NCBI GenBank assembly: GCA_021795275.1
Contig: JAJYPO010000030.1
Coordinates: 1-16,390 of the forward strand
DNA length: 16,390 bases
Source: Nitrospirota bacterium
Lineage (GTDB): Bacteria; Nitrospirota_A; Leptospirillia; Leptospirillales; Leptospirillaceae
Direction: 5' to 3'
The notes under the pieces were generated by a model. The model was not told the origin of the DNA. It did not search any database and saw only the letters and a program-made list of their open reading frames with translations. Shown here piece by piece: positions 7,103-14,589 of the stretch. The position numbers and the translations under genes are program-made. The first letter of the stretch is position 1, and every line of letters begins with the position of its first letter.

Positions 7103-8494
7103 ATGATCTCGAAAAAACGCGCCATCAGGACCATGCCTCCGGAAGACCGCCTTCTCTCCGTCACTTACGGCAGCCGGGCCTTCTCCCGGGAGATTCCCCG
7201 CTTCGAGATCCCGGAAAAGGGAATCCCGGCCGAGGCGGCCTATCGTCTCATCGCCGACGAACTGAACCTCGACGGCAACCCCGCCCTCAACCTCGCCACC
7301 TTCGTCACCACCTGGATGGAGCCCGAAGCTGAAAAGCTGATCGCCGGCACGCTCAACAAAAATCTGGTGGATCAGGAGGAGTACCCGCAGACGGGGGTGA
7401 TCCAGGAGCGTGCCGTGAACATGCTGGCCCGCCTTTTCAACGCTCCGAAGGGGGCCTCGGGTATCGGGACGGCGACAGTCGGCTCCTCGGAGGCGATCAT
7501 GCTGGCCCTTCTGGCCCACAAGACCGCCTGGAAAAAAGCGCGTCTCGGACGGGGACTTCCCGTCGACCGCCCGAACATCGTCGCCTCAAGCGGGGTCCAC
7601 GTGGTCTGGGAAAAATTCGCCCGGTACTTCGAGGTGGAGCTCCGGCTTCTTCCGATGGCCGGGGAGCGGTACACCCTTGATCCTGTGGCCGTGGCGGAGG
7701 CGGTGGACGAGCGGACGATCTGCGTCGGGGCGATTCTGGGATCGACCTACACCGGACATCTCGACCCGGTGGAGGAGATCGACCGGGTTCTTTCGGAAGT
7801 CAAAACGAAAAAAGGCTGGGACATCCCCCTTCATGTCGACGGGGCGAGCGGCGGGTTCGTCCTTCCCTTTCTGGAGCCCGATCTCGTCTGGGACTTCCGG
7901 CTCCCCCACGTCCGCTCCATCAACGTCTCCGGCCACAAGTACGGGCTGGTCTATCCGGGGATCGGCTGGCTCCTTTTCCGGGAGGAGAAGGATCTTCCGG
8001 AGGAGCTCGTATTCCGGGTCAACTACCTCGGGGGAGAGGAGGCGACCTACACCTTGAACTTTTCCCGGGGAAGCTCCATGATGCTGGCCCAGTACTACAT
8101 GCTCCTCCGGCTCGGGTTCGAGGGGTACCGGCGGATCCACGCCGTCTCCCTCTCCAATGCCCGCACGCTCGCCGGAAGTCTGTCCGGCGATCGCCGCTTC
8201 CGGGTCGTCGGTCCTCCCGACCATCTCCCGATCGTGACCTTTTCGGTGGCCCCCGACGCGGGATTTTCCGAGACCGATCTGTCCGAGAAGATCCGGGAGC
8301 GGGGCTGGATCCTTCCCGCCTACACCCTTCCTTCCGATCTGAATCGCAGCTCGGTCCTCCGGGTGGTGGTGAAGGAGAACTTCAGCCGGGACATGGTCGA
8401 TCTTCTTCTAGCGGACATCGACAGGGCTTCCCTTGCCCTGTCCGGAAGAGGAGGCTCCACCCGGAAGCCCCGTCGCAGGCCGGCGGTCTGCTAG
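7103..8494 (+). CDS. gadB: glutamate decarboxylase (PLP-dependent)
   Basis: A 463-residue enzyme converting glutamate to 4-aminobutyrate and CO2, consuming a cytoplasmic proton. It belongs to the group II PLP decarboxylases. Motifs are in order: NLDGNPALNLATFVTTWMEP (55-74), the substrate and cofactor region NKNLVDQEEYPQT (85-97), TVGSSEA (125-131), HVDGASGGF (244-252) with Asp246 holding the PLP ring nitrogen, and SGHKYG (276-281) with Lys279 as the PLP Schiff base. Length equals E. coli GadB (466). AAGGAG at 7090-7095 lies seven bases before the ATG. The C-terminus ends in a basic tail (RKPRRRPAVC) and lacks the penultimate His that closes the E. coli enzyme at neutral pH. The antiporter GadC is not in the window. 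In an acidophile, cytoplasmic pH homeostasis is the natural role (inference). Confidence 0.95.
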   Translation: MISKKRAIRTMPPEDRLLSVTYGSRAFSREIPRFEIPEKGIPAEAAYRLIADELNLDGNPALNLATFVTTWMEPEAEKLIAGTLNKNLVDQEEYPQTGVIQERAVNMLARLFNAPKGASGIGTATVGSSEAIMLALLAHKTAWKKARLGRGLPVDRPNIVASSGVHVVWEKFARYFEVELRLLPMAGERYTLDPVAVAEAVDERTICVGAILGSTYTGHLDPVEEIDRVLSEVKTKKGWDIPLHVDGASGGFVLPFLEPDLVWDFRLPHVRSINVSGHKYGLVYPGIGWLLFREEKDLPEELVFRVNYLGGEEATYTLNFSRGSSMMLAQYYMLLRLGFEGYRRIHAVSLSNARTLAGSLSGDRRFRVVGPPDHLPIVTFSVAPDAGFSETDLSEKIRERGWILPAYTLPSDLNRSSVLRVVVKENFSRDMVDLLLADIDRASLALSGRGGSTRKPRRRPAVC

Positions 8495-8504
8495 TCTCCG
8501 AAAG

Positions 8505-8527
8505 AGCCGTCATTGAGGCTGTTTTTT
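8505..8527 (+). terminator. weak hairpin plus T-run after gadB
   Basis: AGCC (8505-8508) can pair with GGCT (8517-8520), and GTTTTTT follows directly (8521-8527). The stem is only four base pairs, so the T-run is the stronger half of the signal. It lies 10 bases past the gadB stop (8494) and would end the trxB-to-gadB transcript. Confidence 0.4.
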
Positions 8528-8566
8528 GATAATTTATTTTTATAAATAATTTTTTATTGTTAATTT

Positions 8567-8595
8567 TTGATTTCTTAACGAAAAACATTTAGTGT
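8567..8595 (+). promoter_or_regulatory. AT-rich gap with candidate promoter for the GGDEF-EAL gene
   Basis: Bases 8520-8600 are strikingly AT-rich in a GC-rich window. Within them TTGATT (8567-8572) and TAGTGT (8590-8595) are separated by 17 bases, a fair -35 and a weak -10. The start would be near 8602, leaving a leader of about 110 bases before the GTG at 8716. A small hairpin, ATTTAT-TTTT-ATAAAT (8532-8547), lies upstream. Confidence 0.35.
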
Positions 8596-8715
8596 TTTGG
8601 ATAGGGATGGACAGACCTCCCCCGATATCGGGTCTCGACCGAGATCCGGTTTGTTTTCGGAGGCAGAAACGGATGGAGAAGGGCCGGCCGGTTCGCTGGC
8701 TGGCAGGGAGGGCCT

Positions 8716-10821
8716 GTGACCGGGCGCAAAAATCGCTGGGAAGAGGAACACTACCGGTTCCAGGCGATCTTCGAGTCGTCCGTCGACGCTCTCCTGGCCG
8801 TCGATCCCCAACGGCGCGTCCTCTTGGCCAGCCCCTCCGTCCAGCGGATTTTCGGGTATGATCCCTCCGAGCTCATCGGACAGTCCATCGCCGTTCTCTA
8901 CAGCCGCCACGAGGACTTCGTCGAGCAGGGACGCCTCAGGTACTCGACCGAGGCCTCCGAAAGTTTCGCCCCATACGAGGTGGAGTACCGGCGGAAGGAC
9001 GGAACGACCTTTCCTGGAGAGGCCTCCGGGCGAAAGATCCTCTCCTCCCGCGGAAACGGAAAGGTCGCCGGTTACATGGTCATGATCCGGGACATCTCCC
9101 GGAGAAAACAGCTCATGACCGCGCTGGCCCGGGAGCGGGAGCAGTGGTTCGTCACCCTCAAGTCCCTCGGGGATGCCGTCGTCGTGACAGACGGCCAGGG
9201 TCTGGTCTCCTTCATGAATCCCGTTGCCGAAAACCTCACCGGCTATTCCCTTCTCGAAGCGACCGGCCGCCCGGTGGACGAGATCTTCCGGGTCGAAAAC
9301 GAGACGACGGGGAAGCGGATCGACGACCCGGTCGGGCGTTGTCTCGCCGGAGAACGGATGCAGGGCCTCTCCAACCATACGGCCCTTCTCTCCCGGGATG
9401 GGCGGAAGGTTTCGATCGAGGAGACCGCCTCTCCCGTTCTGGACGCCGAACACCGGATCACGGGGGTCGTCCTGGTTTTCCGGGATGTGACGGAAAAGCG
9501 CGAAATGGAACGCCGTCTCGCCTATCAGGCCCAGTTCGACCATCTCACCCAGGTTCCCAACCGCGTCCTTTTTCACGACCGCCTCGACAAGGCCCTGGAA
9601 CGGGCCCGCCGCCAGGGGGCGCCGCTGGCCCTTCTGTACATGGATCTCGACAGCTTCAAGGAGGTCAACGACAGCCTGGGTCATCAGGCCGGAGACCTCG
9701 TTCTCCAGGAAGCCGCCTCCCGTCTTGTCAGTGTAACCCGGGGAGAGGACACGGTCGCCCGGATGGGAGGGGACGAGTTCACCGTCATTATGACCGGCTT
9801 CGACACGCAGGAGGGGATACTGGCCGCCGTCGACCGGATCTTCGGCGAGCTTTCGCGGCCGATCCGAATCGGGGGCCGTGATCTCGTGATCTCCGCCAGC
9901 ATCGGGGTTTCCGTCTATCCGCGGGACGGGCTCGAGGCCTCGGAGCTCCTCCGGAATGCCGACATCGCCATGTACAAGGCCAAGGAGCGGCGCTCCAACG
10001 CGGTGGAGTTCTTCTCCGGGGAGATGTCGGCGGCTCTCGACCGGAGGATTTCCATGACCAATGCGCTCCGGCAGGCTCTGGTCCGTTCCGAGATCTTTCT
10101 CGAGTTCCAGCCGGTCGTCGATCTCGCCTCAAAAAAACCTGTCGGCTTCGAGACCCTGGTGCGCTGGCGCCATCCGGAAAAGGGCCTCCTGCTTCCGGGA
10201 GAGTTCATCGACCACGCCGAGTCGACAGGGCTCATCGGGAGCCTTGGGACCTGGGTCCTCAGGGAAGCCTGCCGGGAGGCCGTCCGCTGGAAGGGGGGAG
10301 GGATCTTCCTTTCGGTGAACATCTCCGGACGTCAGCTTCAGGACACCTCCTTTCCCGATTTGCTCCGGACCGTCCTCAGAGAGACGGGGCTGCCTCCGGA
10401 GAGGCTTGAGCTCGAGTTTTCCGAGTCCGTCTTTTTTCTGAAGGATGTGGGGGGCATCTTATCCGAACTTCGGAAGATCGGGGTGCGTCTGATCATCGAT
10501 GATTTCGGAAAGGGTTTCTCCTCGCTGGGCTACCTCCGGAGGTTTCCGGTGGACCGGATCAAGATCGACCGGGAGTTCGTGGCGGAGATCGGACGGGATC
10601 CACGGGCCACCGCCATCGTCCGGACGATCCTCTCCCTGGCGAAGGATCTGGGTCTCTCCGCCATCGGAGAAGGGGCGGAAAGCGCGGATCAGGTGGCCTT
10701 TCTCCGGGAGAACGGGTGTTCCCTGGCCCAGGGATTCCTGTTCTCGCGGCCCCTTTCCGCCGGATCTCTGCCTCCTTTTTTCGAAAAGGACTTTCTCTTT
10801 TCGTCCCTGGAGTTGCCCTGA
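8716..10821 (+). CDS. PAS-PAS-GGDEF-EAL c-di-GMP signalling protein
   Basis: A 701-residue cytoplasmic protein without transmembrane segments. Two PAS sensor domains (about 13-130 and 143-263) lead into a diguanylate cyclase domain (about 270-435) and a c-di-GMP phosphodiesterase domain (about 448-690). The cyclase has an intact GGDEF (351-355) and an RxxD inhibitory site (RGED, 342-345) at the right distance, so product inhibition is expected. The EAL motif reads ETL (479-481) but keeps the ExLxR pattern. Other EAL residues are present: Asn535 (VNISGRQL), Glu567 region (LELEFSES), DDFG (595-598), Lys616 (IKIDREF), EGAES (651-655) and Gln672 (AQGFLF). Both activities may therefore be functional. 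The start is GTG with GGAG at 8707-8710; the frame is closed upstream at 8602 with no other start codon. It is monocistronic, and the stimulus is unknown (no haem or flavin residues could be assigned). Confidence 0.95.
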   Translation: MTGRKNRWEEEHYRFQAIFESSVDALLAVDPQRRVLLASPSVQRIFGYDPSELIGQSIAVLYSRHEDFVEQGRLRYSTEASESFAPYEVEYRRKDGTTFPGEASGRKILSSRGNGKVAGYMVMIRDISRRKQLMTALAREREQWFVTLKSLGDAVVVTDGQGLVSFMNPVAENLTGYSLLEATGRPVDEIFRVENETTGKRIDDPVGRCLAGERMQGLSNHTALLSRDGRKVSIEETASPVLDAEHRITGVVLVFRDVTEKREMERRLAYQAQFDHLTQVPNRVLFHDRLDKALERARRQGAPLALLYMDLDSFKEVNDSLGHQAGDLVLQEAASRLVSVTRGEDTVARMGGDEFTVIMTGFDTQEGILAAVDRIFGELSRPIRIGGRDLVISASIGVSVYPRDGLEASELLRNADIAMYKAKERRSNAVEFFSGEMSAALDRRISMTNALRQALVRSEIFLEFQPVVDLASKKPVGFETLVRWRHPEKGLLLPGEFIDHAESTGLIGSLGTWVLREACREAVRWKGGGIFLSVNISGRQLQDTSFPDLLRTVLRETGLPPERLELEFSESVFFLKDVGGILSELRKIGVRLIIDDFGKGFSSLGYLRRFPVDRIKIDREFVAEIGRDPRATAIVRTILSLAKDLGLSAIGEGAESADQVAFLRENGCSLAQGFLFSRPLSAGSLPPFFEKDFLFSSLELP

Positions 10822-10868
10822 GGCCTTCTGTGCTTCTCCGGACCCTCCTTTCCGCCCGTTCCGCTTCC

Positions 10869-10897
10869 TTGTAATTTCTTTTCTCTCCCGCTAGTCT
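10869..10897 (+). promoter_or_regulatory. candidate promoter for the glgE operon
   Basis: TTGTAA (10869-10874) and TAGTCT (10892-10897) lie 17 bases apart in the 220-base gap before glgE. Matches are four and three of six, so this is weak on its own. A 5-bp hairpin with a TTCC loop (10941-10954) lies in the leader that would result. Nothing else convincing was seen in the gap 10822-11041. Confidence 0.3.
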
Positions 10898-11030
10898 GGA
10901 CAGGACGGCCTTTCGCGGACGTCTCCCCCTTGCTTCCCGAACCCCTTCCGGGGTCCCGCTCGTGTCGAAAACGATTCGGACCGATGAGCCGGCGACCGGA
11001 TATAGGCTGGCTTTCTCCAACGCGATGACA

Positions 11031-11035
11031 GGAGG
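11031..11035 (+). promoter_or_regulatory. ribosome binding site deciding the glgE start
   Basis: GGAGG is six bases before the GTG at 11042. An ATG at 11040 overlaps this start in another frame but is followed at once by TGA, so GTG is the only sensible start here. Confidence 0.7.
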
Positions 11036-11041
11036 CGCAAT

Positions 11042-13048
11042 GTGACGAACCCCCATCGACCTGCCCACGAAAAAACGTCTGCTTCCTCCCTCTCCCCGGC
11101 CTTTCTGGCCGAAGGACGCCATCGGGTCCGGATTGAGCGGGTATCCCCTTCCGTCGACGGAGGACGATATCCGGTCAAGCGGATTTGCGGGGAACCCCTC
11201 TCCGTCGAGGCCGATGTTCTGGCCGACGGCCACGAACTTCTTCGGGTGCATCTTGAGGTCCGGGATCCGGGGGAGAGCTCCTGGAGATCCCTTCCGATGG
11301 TCTCCCAAGGAAACGACCTCTGGACGGGGGAGCTGTCCTTTTCCCGGAAGGGGATGGCCTGTTTCCGGATCCTGGCCTGGATCGACGAGGTCGCCCACTG
11401 GCAGGACGGACTCGGAAAAAAAGCCCGGGCCGGACAGCGGGAGGACCTGGAGATCGAGCTTCGGGAAGGGGCCGGGATTATCCGGCGCCACATCGCCCGG
11501 GCGGGAAAGGGAAAGGTGCCGGAGGGACTCGGGCAATGGCTTTCCCGGTGGGACAGGGAGGGAGATCTGGACCAGCGGGTCCAAATGGCGCTCGACCCCG
11601 TTCGGGGAGAGAAGGCCGCGGCCTTTCCCGACCCCCGTTTTTTGACCGTCTCCGACATCATTCCGGTTCATGTGGAACGGGAGCGGGCTCTCCGGGGAGC
11701 CTGGTACGAGTTCTTTCCGCGAAGCGCCGGAACCGTCCCGGGCCTCCATGGAACCCTTCGTGACGCCGCCCGCCGCCTCCCGGAGATTGCCGCCATGGGC
11801 TTCGACGTGGTCTATCTTCCCCCGATCCATCCGATCGGCCATTCTTTCCGGAAGGGACCGAACAACACGCCGGGCGCCGAAGGGGATGTCCCGGGATCGC
11901 CCTGGGCGATCGGATCCGAAGAGGGCGGCCACACCGCCATCGATTCACGTCTGGGAACGATGGCGGATTTCCAGGAATTTCTCAAGACCGCCGAAGGGCT
12001 GGAGCTCGAGGTGGCGCTCGACCTGGCCTTCCAGTGCTCCCCCGACCACCCCTACGTTTCGGCCCATCCGGAATGGTTCCGGAGGCGTCCGGACGGATCG
12101 ATCCACTACGCCGAGAATCCTCCCAAGAAATACCAGGACATCTATCCCTTCGACTTTCTGTCGGAGGACTGGGAATCCCTCTGGCAGGAGCTCCGGCGGG
12201 TCGTCCTCTTCTGGGTCGACAAAGGCGTCCGCCTCTTCCGGGTCGACAATCCGCACACCAAGCCCTTTCCCTTCTGGGAATGGCTGATGGCGGAGGTCAG
12301 ATCGGTCGATCCGGAGGTGGTCTTCCTCGCGGAGGCCTTCACCCGCCCCAAGGTCATGCACCACCTGGGCCATATCGGATTTTCCCAGTCCTACACCTAC
12401 TTCACTTGGAGAAACACCCGGGCGGAGATCGTCGAATACCTCACCGAACTCGTGACGCCGCCGGTCCGGGACTTCTTTCGCCCGAACCTGTGGCCCAACA
12501 CCCCCGACATCCTTCACGAATATCTGCAGAAGGGGGGGCGTCCGGCCTTTCTGGTTCGTCTGGCCCTCGCCGCCACCCTGTCGGCCTCCTACGGGATCTA
12601 CGGTCCGGCTTTCGAGTGGTGCGAAAATCGCTCCCTCCGGGAGGGGAGCGAGGAGTATCTCGATTCGGAAAAGTACGAAATCCGCCATTGGCGCCCCGAC
12701 CCGGAACACTCCCTGGCCCCGTTCATCACCCGTCTGAACGCGATCCGGCGCGAGGTCCCGGCCCTCGGCTGGAACCACACCCTCCGTTTCCATCCGCTCG
12801 ACAACGACCAGCTGATCGCCTATTCCAAGGAGGGGGAGAGTCCGGACGACTGGATCCTGGTGGTGGTCAATCTCGATCCCCACAGGGTCGAGCAGGGATG
12901 GCTGACCTTCCTGGGGGAGGAGGAGATGGAGGTCCAGGATCTCATGGACGGTGTCCGGTATTCCTGGCCTTCGGGCCCGCGCTTCATCCGACTCGACCCC
13001 GGGGATCCGGACCGTCTTCCCTTCCATGTCTTCCGGAGGATCCGGTGA
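11042..13048 (+). CDS. glgE: alpha-1,4-glucan:maltose-1-phosphate maltosyltransferase
   Basis: A 668-residue GH13 enzyme that transfers maltosyl units from maltose-1-phosphate to the end of a linear alpha-1,4-glucan. An N-terminal beta domain (about 25-125) and helical insert precede the catalytic barrel. GlgE-type stretches are easy to see: GPNNTPGAEGDVPGSPWAIG (272-291), QCSPDHPYV (331-339), YAENPPKKYQDIYPF (356-370) and FRVDNPHTKPFPFWEW (399-414). Asp402 is the nucleophile, Glu431 in FLAEAFTRP is the acid/base, and Asp489 in PNTPDIL is the third acidic residue. Length is normal (Streptomyces GlgE is about 675). Its stop overlaps the maltokinase start (GTGA at 13045-13048), so the substrate-making enzyme is translationally coupled to it. 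The family call is very sure. Confidence 0.96.
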   Translation: MTNPHRPAHEKTSASSLSPAFLAEGRHRVRIERVSPSVDGGRYPVKRICGEPLSVEADVLADGHELLRVHLEVRDPGESSWRSLPMVSQGNDLWTGELSFSRKGMACFRILAWIDEVAHWQDGLGKKARAGQREDLEIELREGAGIIRRHIARAGKGKVPEGLGQWLSRWDREGDLDQRVQMALDPVRGEKAAAFPDPRFLTVSDIIPVHVERERALRGAWYEFFPRSAGTVPGLHGTLRDAARRLPEIAAMGFDVVYLPPIHPIGHSFRKGPNNTPGAEGDVPGSPWAIGSEEGGHTAIDSRLGTMADFQEFLKTAEGLELEVALDLAFQCSPDHPYVSAHPEWFRRRPDGSIHYAENPPKKYQDIYPFDFLSEDWESLWQELRRVVLFWVDKGVRLFRVDNPHTKPFPFWEWLMAEVRSVDPEVVFLAEAFTRPKVMHHLGHIGFSQSYTYFTWRNTRAEIVEYLTELVTPPVRDFFRPNLWPNTPDILHEYLQKGGRPAFLVRLALAATLSASYGIYGPAFEWCENRSLREGSEEYLDSEKYEIRHWRPDPEHSLAPFITRLNAIRREVPALGWNHTLRFHPLDNDQLIAYSKEGESPDDWILVVVNLDPHRVEQGWLTFLGEEEMEVQDLMDGVRYSWPSGPRFIRLDPGDPDRLPFHVFRRIR

Positions 13049-14589
13049 GCGGCGGGGGGCTTCGGACTCTCGATCTTTCCGGAAAGAGCTGGGAGCAGCT
13101 CCCGGAATGGGCGGGAGAGGGGGCACTCTCCGACATTCTGGCCGCGGTTCTCCCCTCCCGCCGGTGGTTCGGATCGAAGTCCCGGTCCCTCCGCTCGATC
13201 CGGTTCGAGGCGATTGTCCCTCTCGACGGAGGAATCGGGGGGACAATCTTCCTCTGTCTTCTTTGGGTCTCGTTTGCGGAAGGGCCGGGCGAGCGGTACT
13301 TTCTCCCGCTGGGGCGGGGGCGGTCGGGAGAGGTTTTGGCGGCCGGGGAGATCGCCCGGCTGGATCCACCCTCCGGGGGATGCGCCCTTCTGGTGGACGG
13401 ATTTTATCTTCCCGCGACCGGACGCGGACTCCTTCGGGAGATCCTTTTCCCGGACCCTGCCCGGACGGGGCTGGAGGCGTTGCGGACGGCGGCCCTCGGG
13501 CGCCGGGGAGCGACCGTCGATCCGGACCTCGTTCCCTCGGTCTTCCGGGGAGAGCAGAGCAACACCTCCCTCCTCTTCGGGAACAGCCTCATGCTCAAGG
13601 GGTTCCGGAAGCTGGTCCCCGGCATGAATCCCGACCTCGAGGTCGGAGAATTCCTGGCCCGCCGGGGAGAGTGGGTTCCCATCCCCACTTCCTTCGGGGC
13701 CCTTCTCGGGAAGTCTCCCGAAGGGGATCCCCTGGTTCTGGCCCTCCTCCAGGAATTCGTCCCCAACGTGGGAGACGCATGGTCCTGGTTTCTTTCCCGC
13801 CTTCCCCGGGTTCTTTCGGGGGAAGACGGAGGGGAGAGCCTGGATCGCTTGGTGGAACGCCTGGGGACCGGGACGGGCCGTCTCCACCGGGCCCTGGGAA
13901 GCGATCCGTCCGACCCCGACTTTGCCCCGCGTCCTTTCGGGGAGCAGGATCTCGAGGCCCTGGTCCGAGAGATCCGGGAGCGTTTCGTCCAGGCCGGAGA
14001 AGCACTGGAAAGCGCCCTTCCGGGTCTCCCCGACCCGGTTCTGAGCCGTGCCCGGACCTTCCTGTCCCTCGGGCCGGAGAAGGAGCGATTTCTGGAGGCG
14101 TGCCGGGGCGGGGGGGCGGGGGGCCTGTGCATCCGCTGCCATGGGGACTTCCATCTTGGACAAGTCCTGGTGACTCCGGAAGAAGAGGTGGTCTTTCTGG
14201 ACTTCGAAGGGGAGCCGGCCCTTCCGCTGGCCCAGCGTCGGCTCCGAAAGACCCCCTTACAGGACGTGGCCGGAATGCTCCGCTCCCTTCATTATCTGTC
14301 CCTGTCGGTTCTTCCGGAATCCACGGAGGTCCGGGAGGCGACGGATCGGTGGTATGAAATCCAGTCCCGTCGATATCTACGGGCCTACGCGTCGGTGCTC
14401 TCCGGATCCCCCGGATTGCTGCCGCCGCCCGGGGCATTGGGGAGGATCCTCGCTCTCTGTCTTCTCCGGAAAGCCCTCTACGAACTTCAGTACGAACTTG
14501 ACAACCGCCCCGGCTGGCTGGGGGTTCCGCTGGCGGGGATCGAGGCTCTTTTTCAAAGCCCTCCGTTCGACTTCGGAGAGGTTCCGTGA
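13045..14589 (+). CDS. mak: maltokinase (Mak/Pep2 type)
   Basis: A 514-residue kinase of the aminoglycoside phosphotransferase fold that makes maltose-1-phosphate from maltose and ATP, the donor for GlgE. The N-terminal cap shows RRWFGSKSR (39-47). The nucleotide region shows EQSNTSLLF (170-178) and the Lys-bearing LMLKGFRKL (182-190). The catalytic loop is HGDFHLGQ (366-373) and the metal-binding motif is DFEGEP (386-391). It is longer than mycobacterial Mak (about 455). The frame is open upstream to 12034, but that lies inside glgE. The GTG at 13045 is chosen because GGAGGA (13035-13040) precedes it by four bases and it overlaps the glgE stop as GTGA. It is not fused to trehalose synthase, unlike many relatives. 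Related kinases of this fold may accept other sugars, but the glgE pairing points to maltose. Confidence 0.92.
   Translation: MSGGGLRTLDLSGKSWEQLPEWAGEGALSDILAAVLPSRRWFGSKSRSLRSIRFEAIVPLDGGIGGTIFLCLLWVSFAEGPGERYFLPLGRGRSGEVLAAGEIARLDPPSGGCALLVDGFYLPATGRGLLREILFPDPARTGLEALRTAALGRRGATVDPDLVPSVFRGEQSNTSLLFGNSLMLKGFRKLVPGMNPDLEVGEFLARRGEWVPIPTSFGALLGKSPEGDPLVLALLQEFVPNVGDAWSWFLSRLPRVLSGEDGGESLDRLVERLGTGTGRLHRALGSDPSDPDFAPRPFGEQDLEALVREIRERFVQAGEALESALPGLPDPVLSRARTFLSLGPEKERFLEACRGGGAGGLCIRCHGDFHLGQVLVTPEEEVVFLDFEGEPALPLAQRRLRKTPLQDVAGMLRSLHYLSLSVLPESTEVREATDRWYEIQSRRYLRAYASVLSGSPGLLPPPGALGRILALCLLRKALYELQYELDNRPGWLGVPLAGIEALFQSPPFDFGEVP

Noticed and set aside
8520..8600. Replication origin or attachment site in the AT-rich gap
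   Set aside because: No DnaA box cluster, no flanking direct repeats and no integrase gene were seen.
8592..8861. 89-codon frame upstream of the GGDEF-EAL gene
   Set aside because: It overlaps the start of a well-supported gene in another frame and has no ribosome binding site or recognisable content.
12034..13044. N-terminal extension of the maltokinase frame
   Set aside because: It lies wholly inside glgE in another frame and reads as low-complexity Pro/Gly/Arg sequence; GTG 13045 has a ribosome binding site and overlaps the glgE stop.
11945..13369. Long minus-strand frame opposite glgE
   Set aside because: It is antisense to a highly conserved GH13 enzyme and shows no motif or ribosome binding site worth naming.
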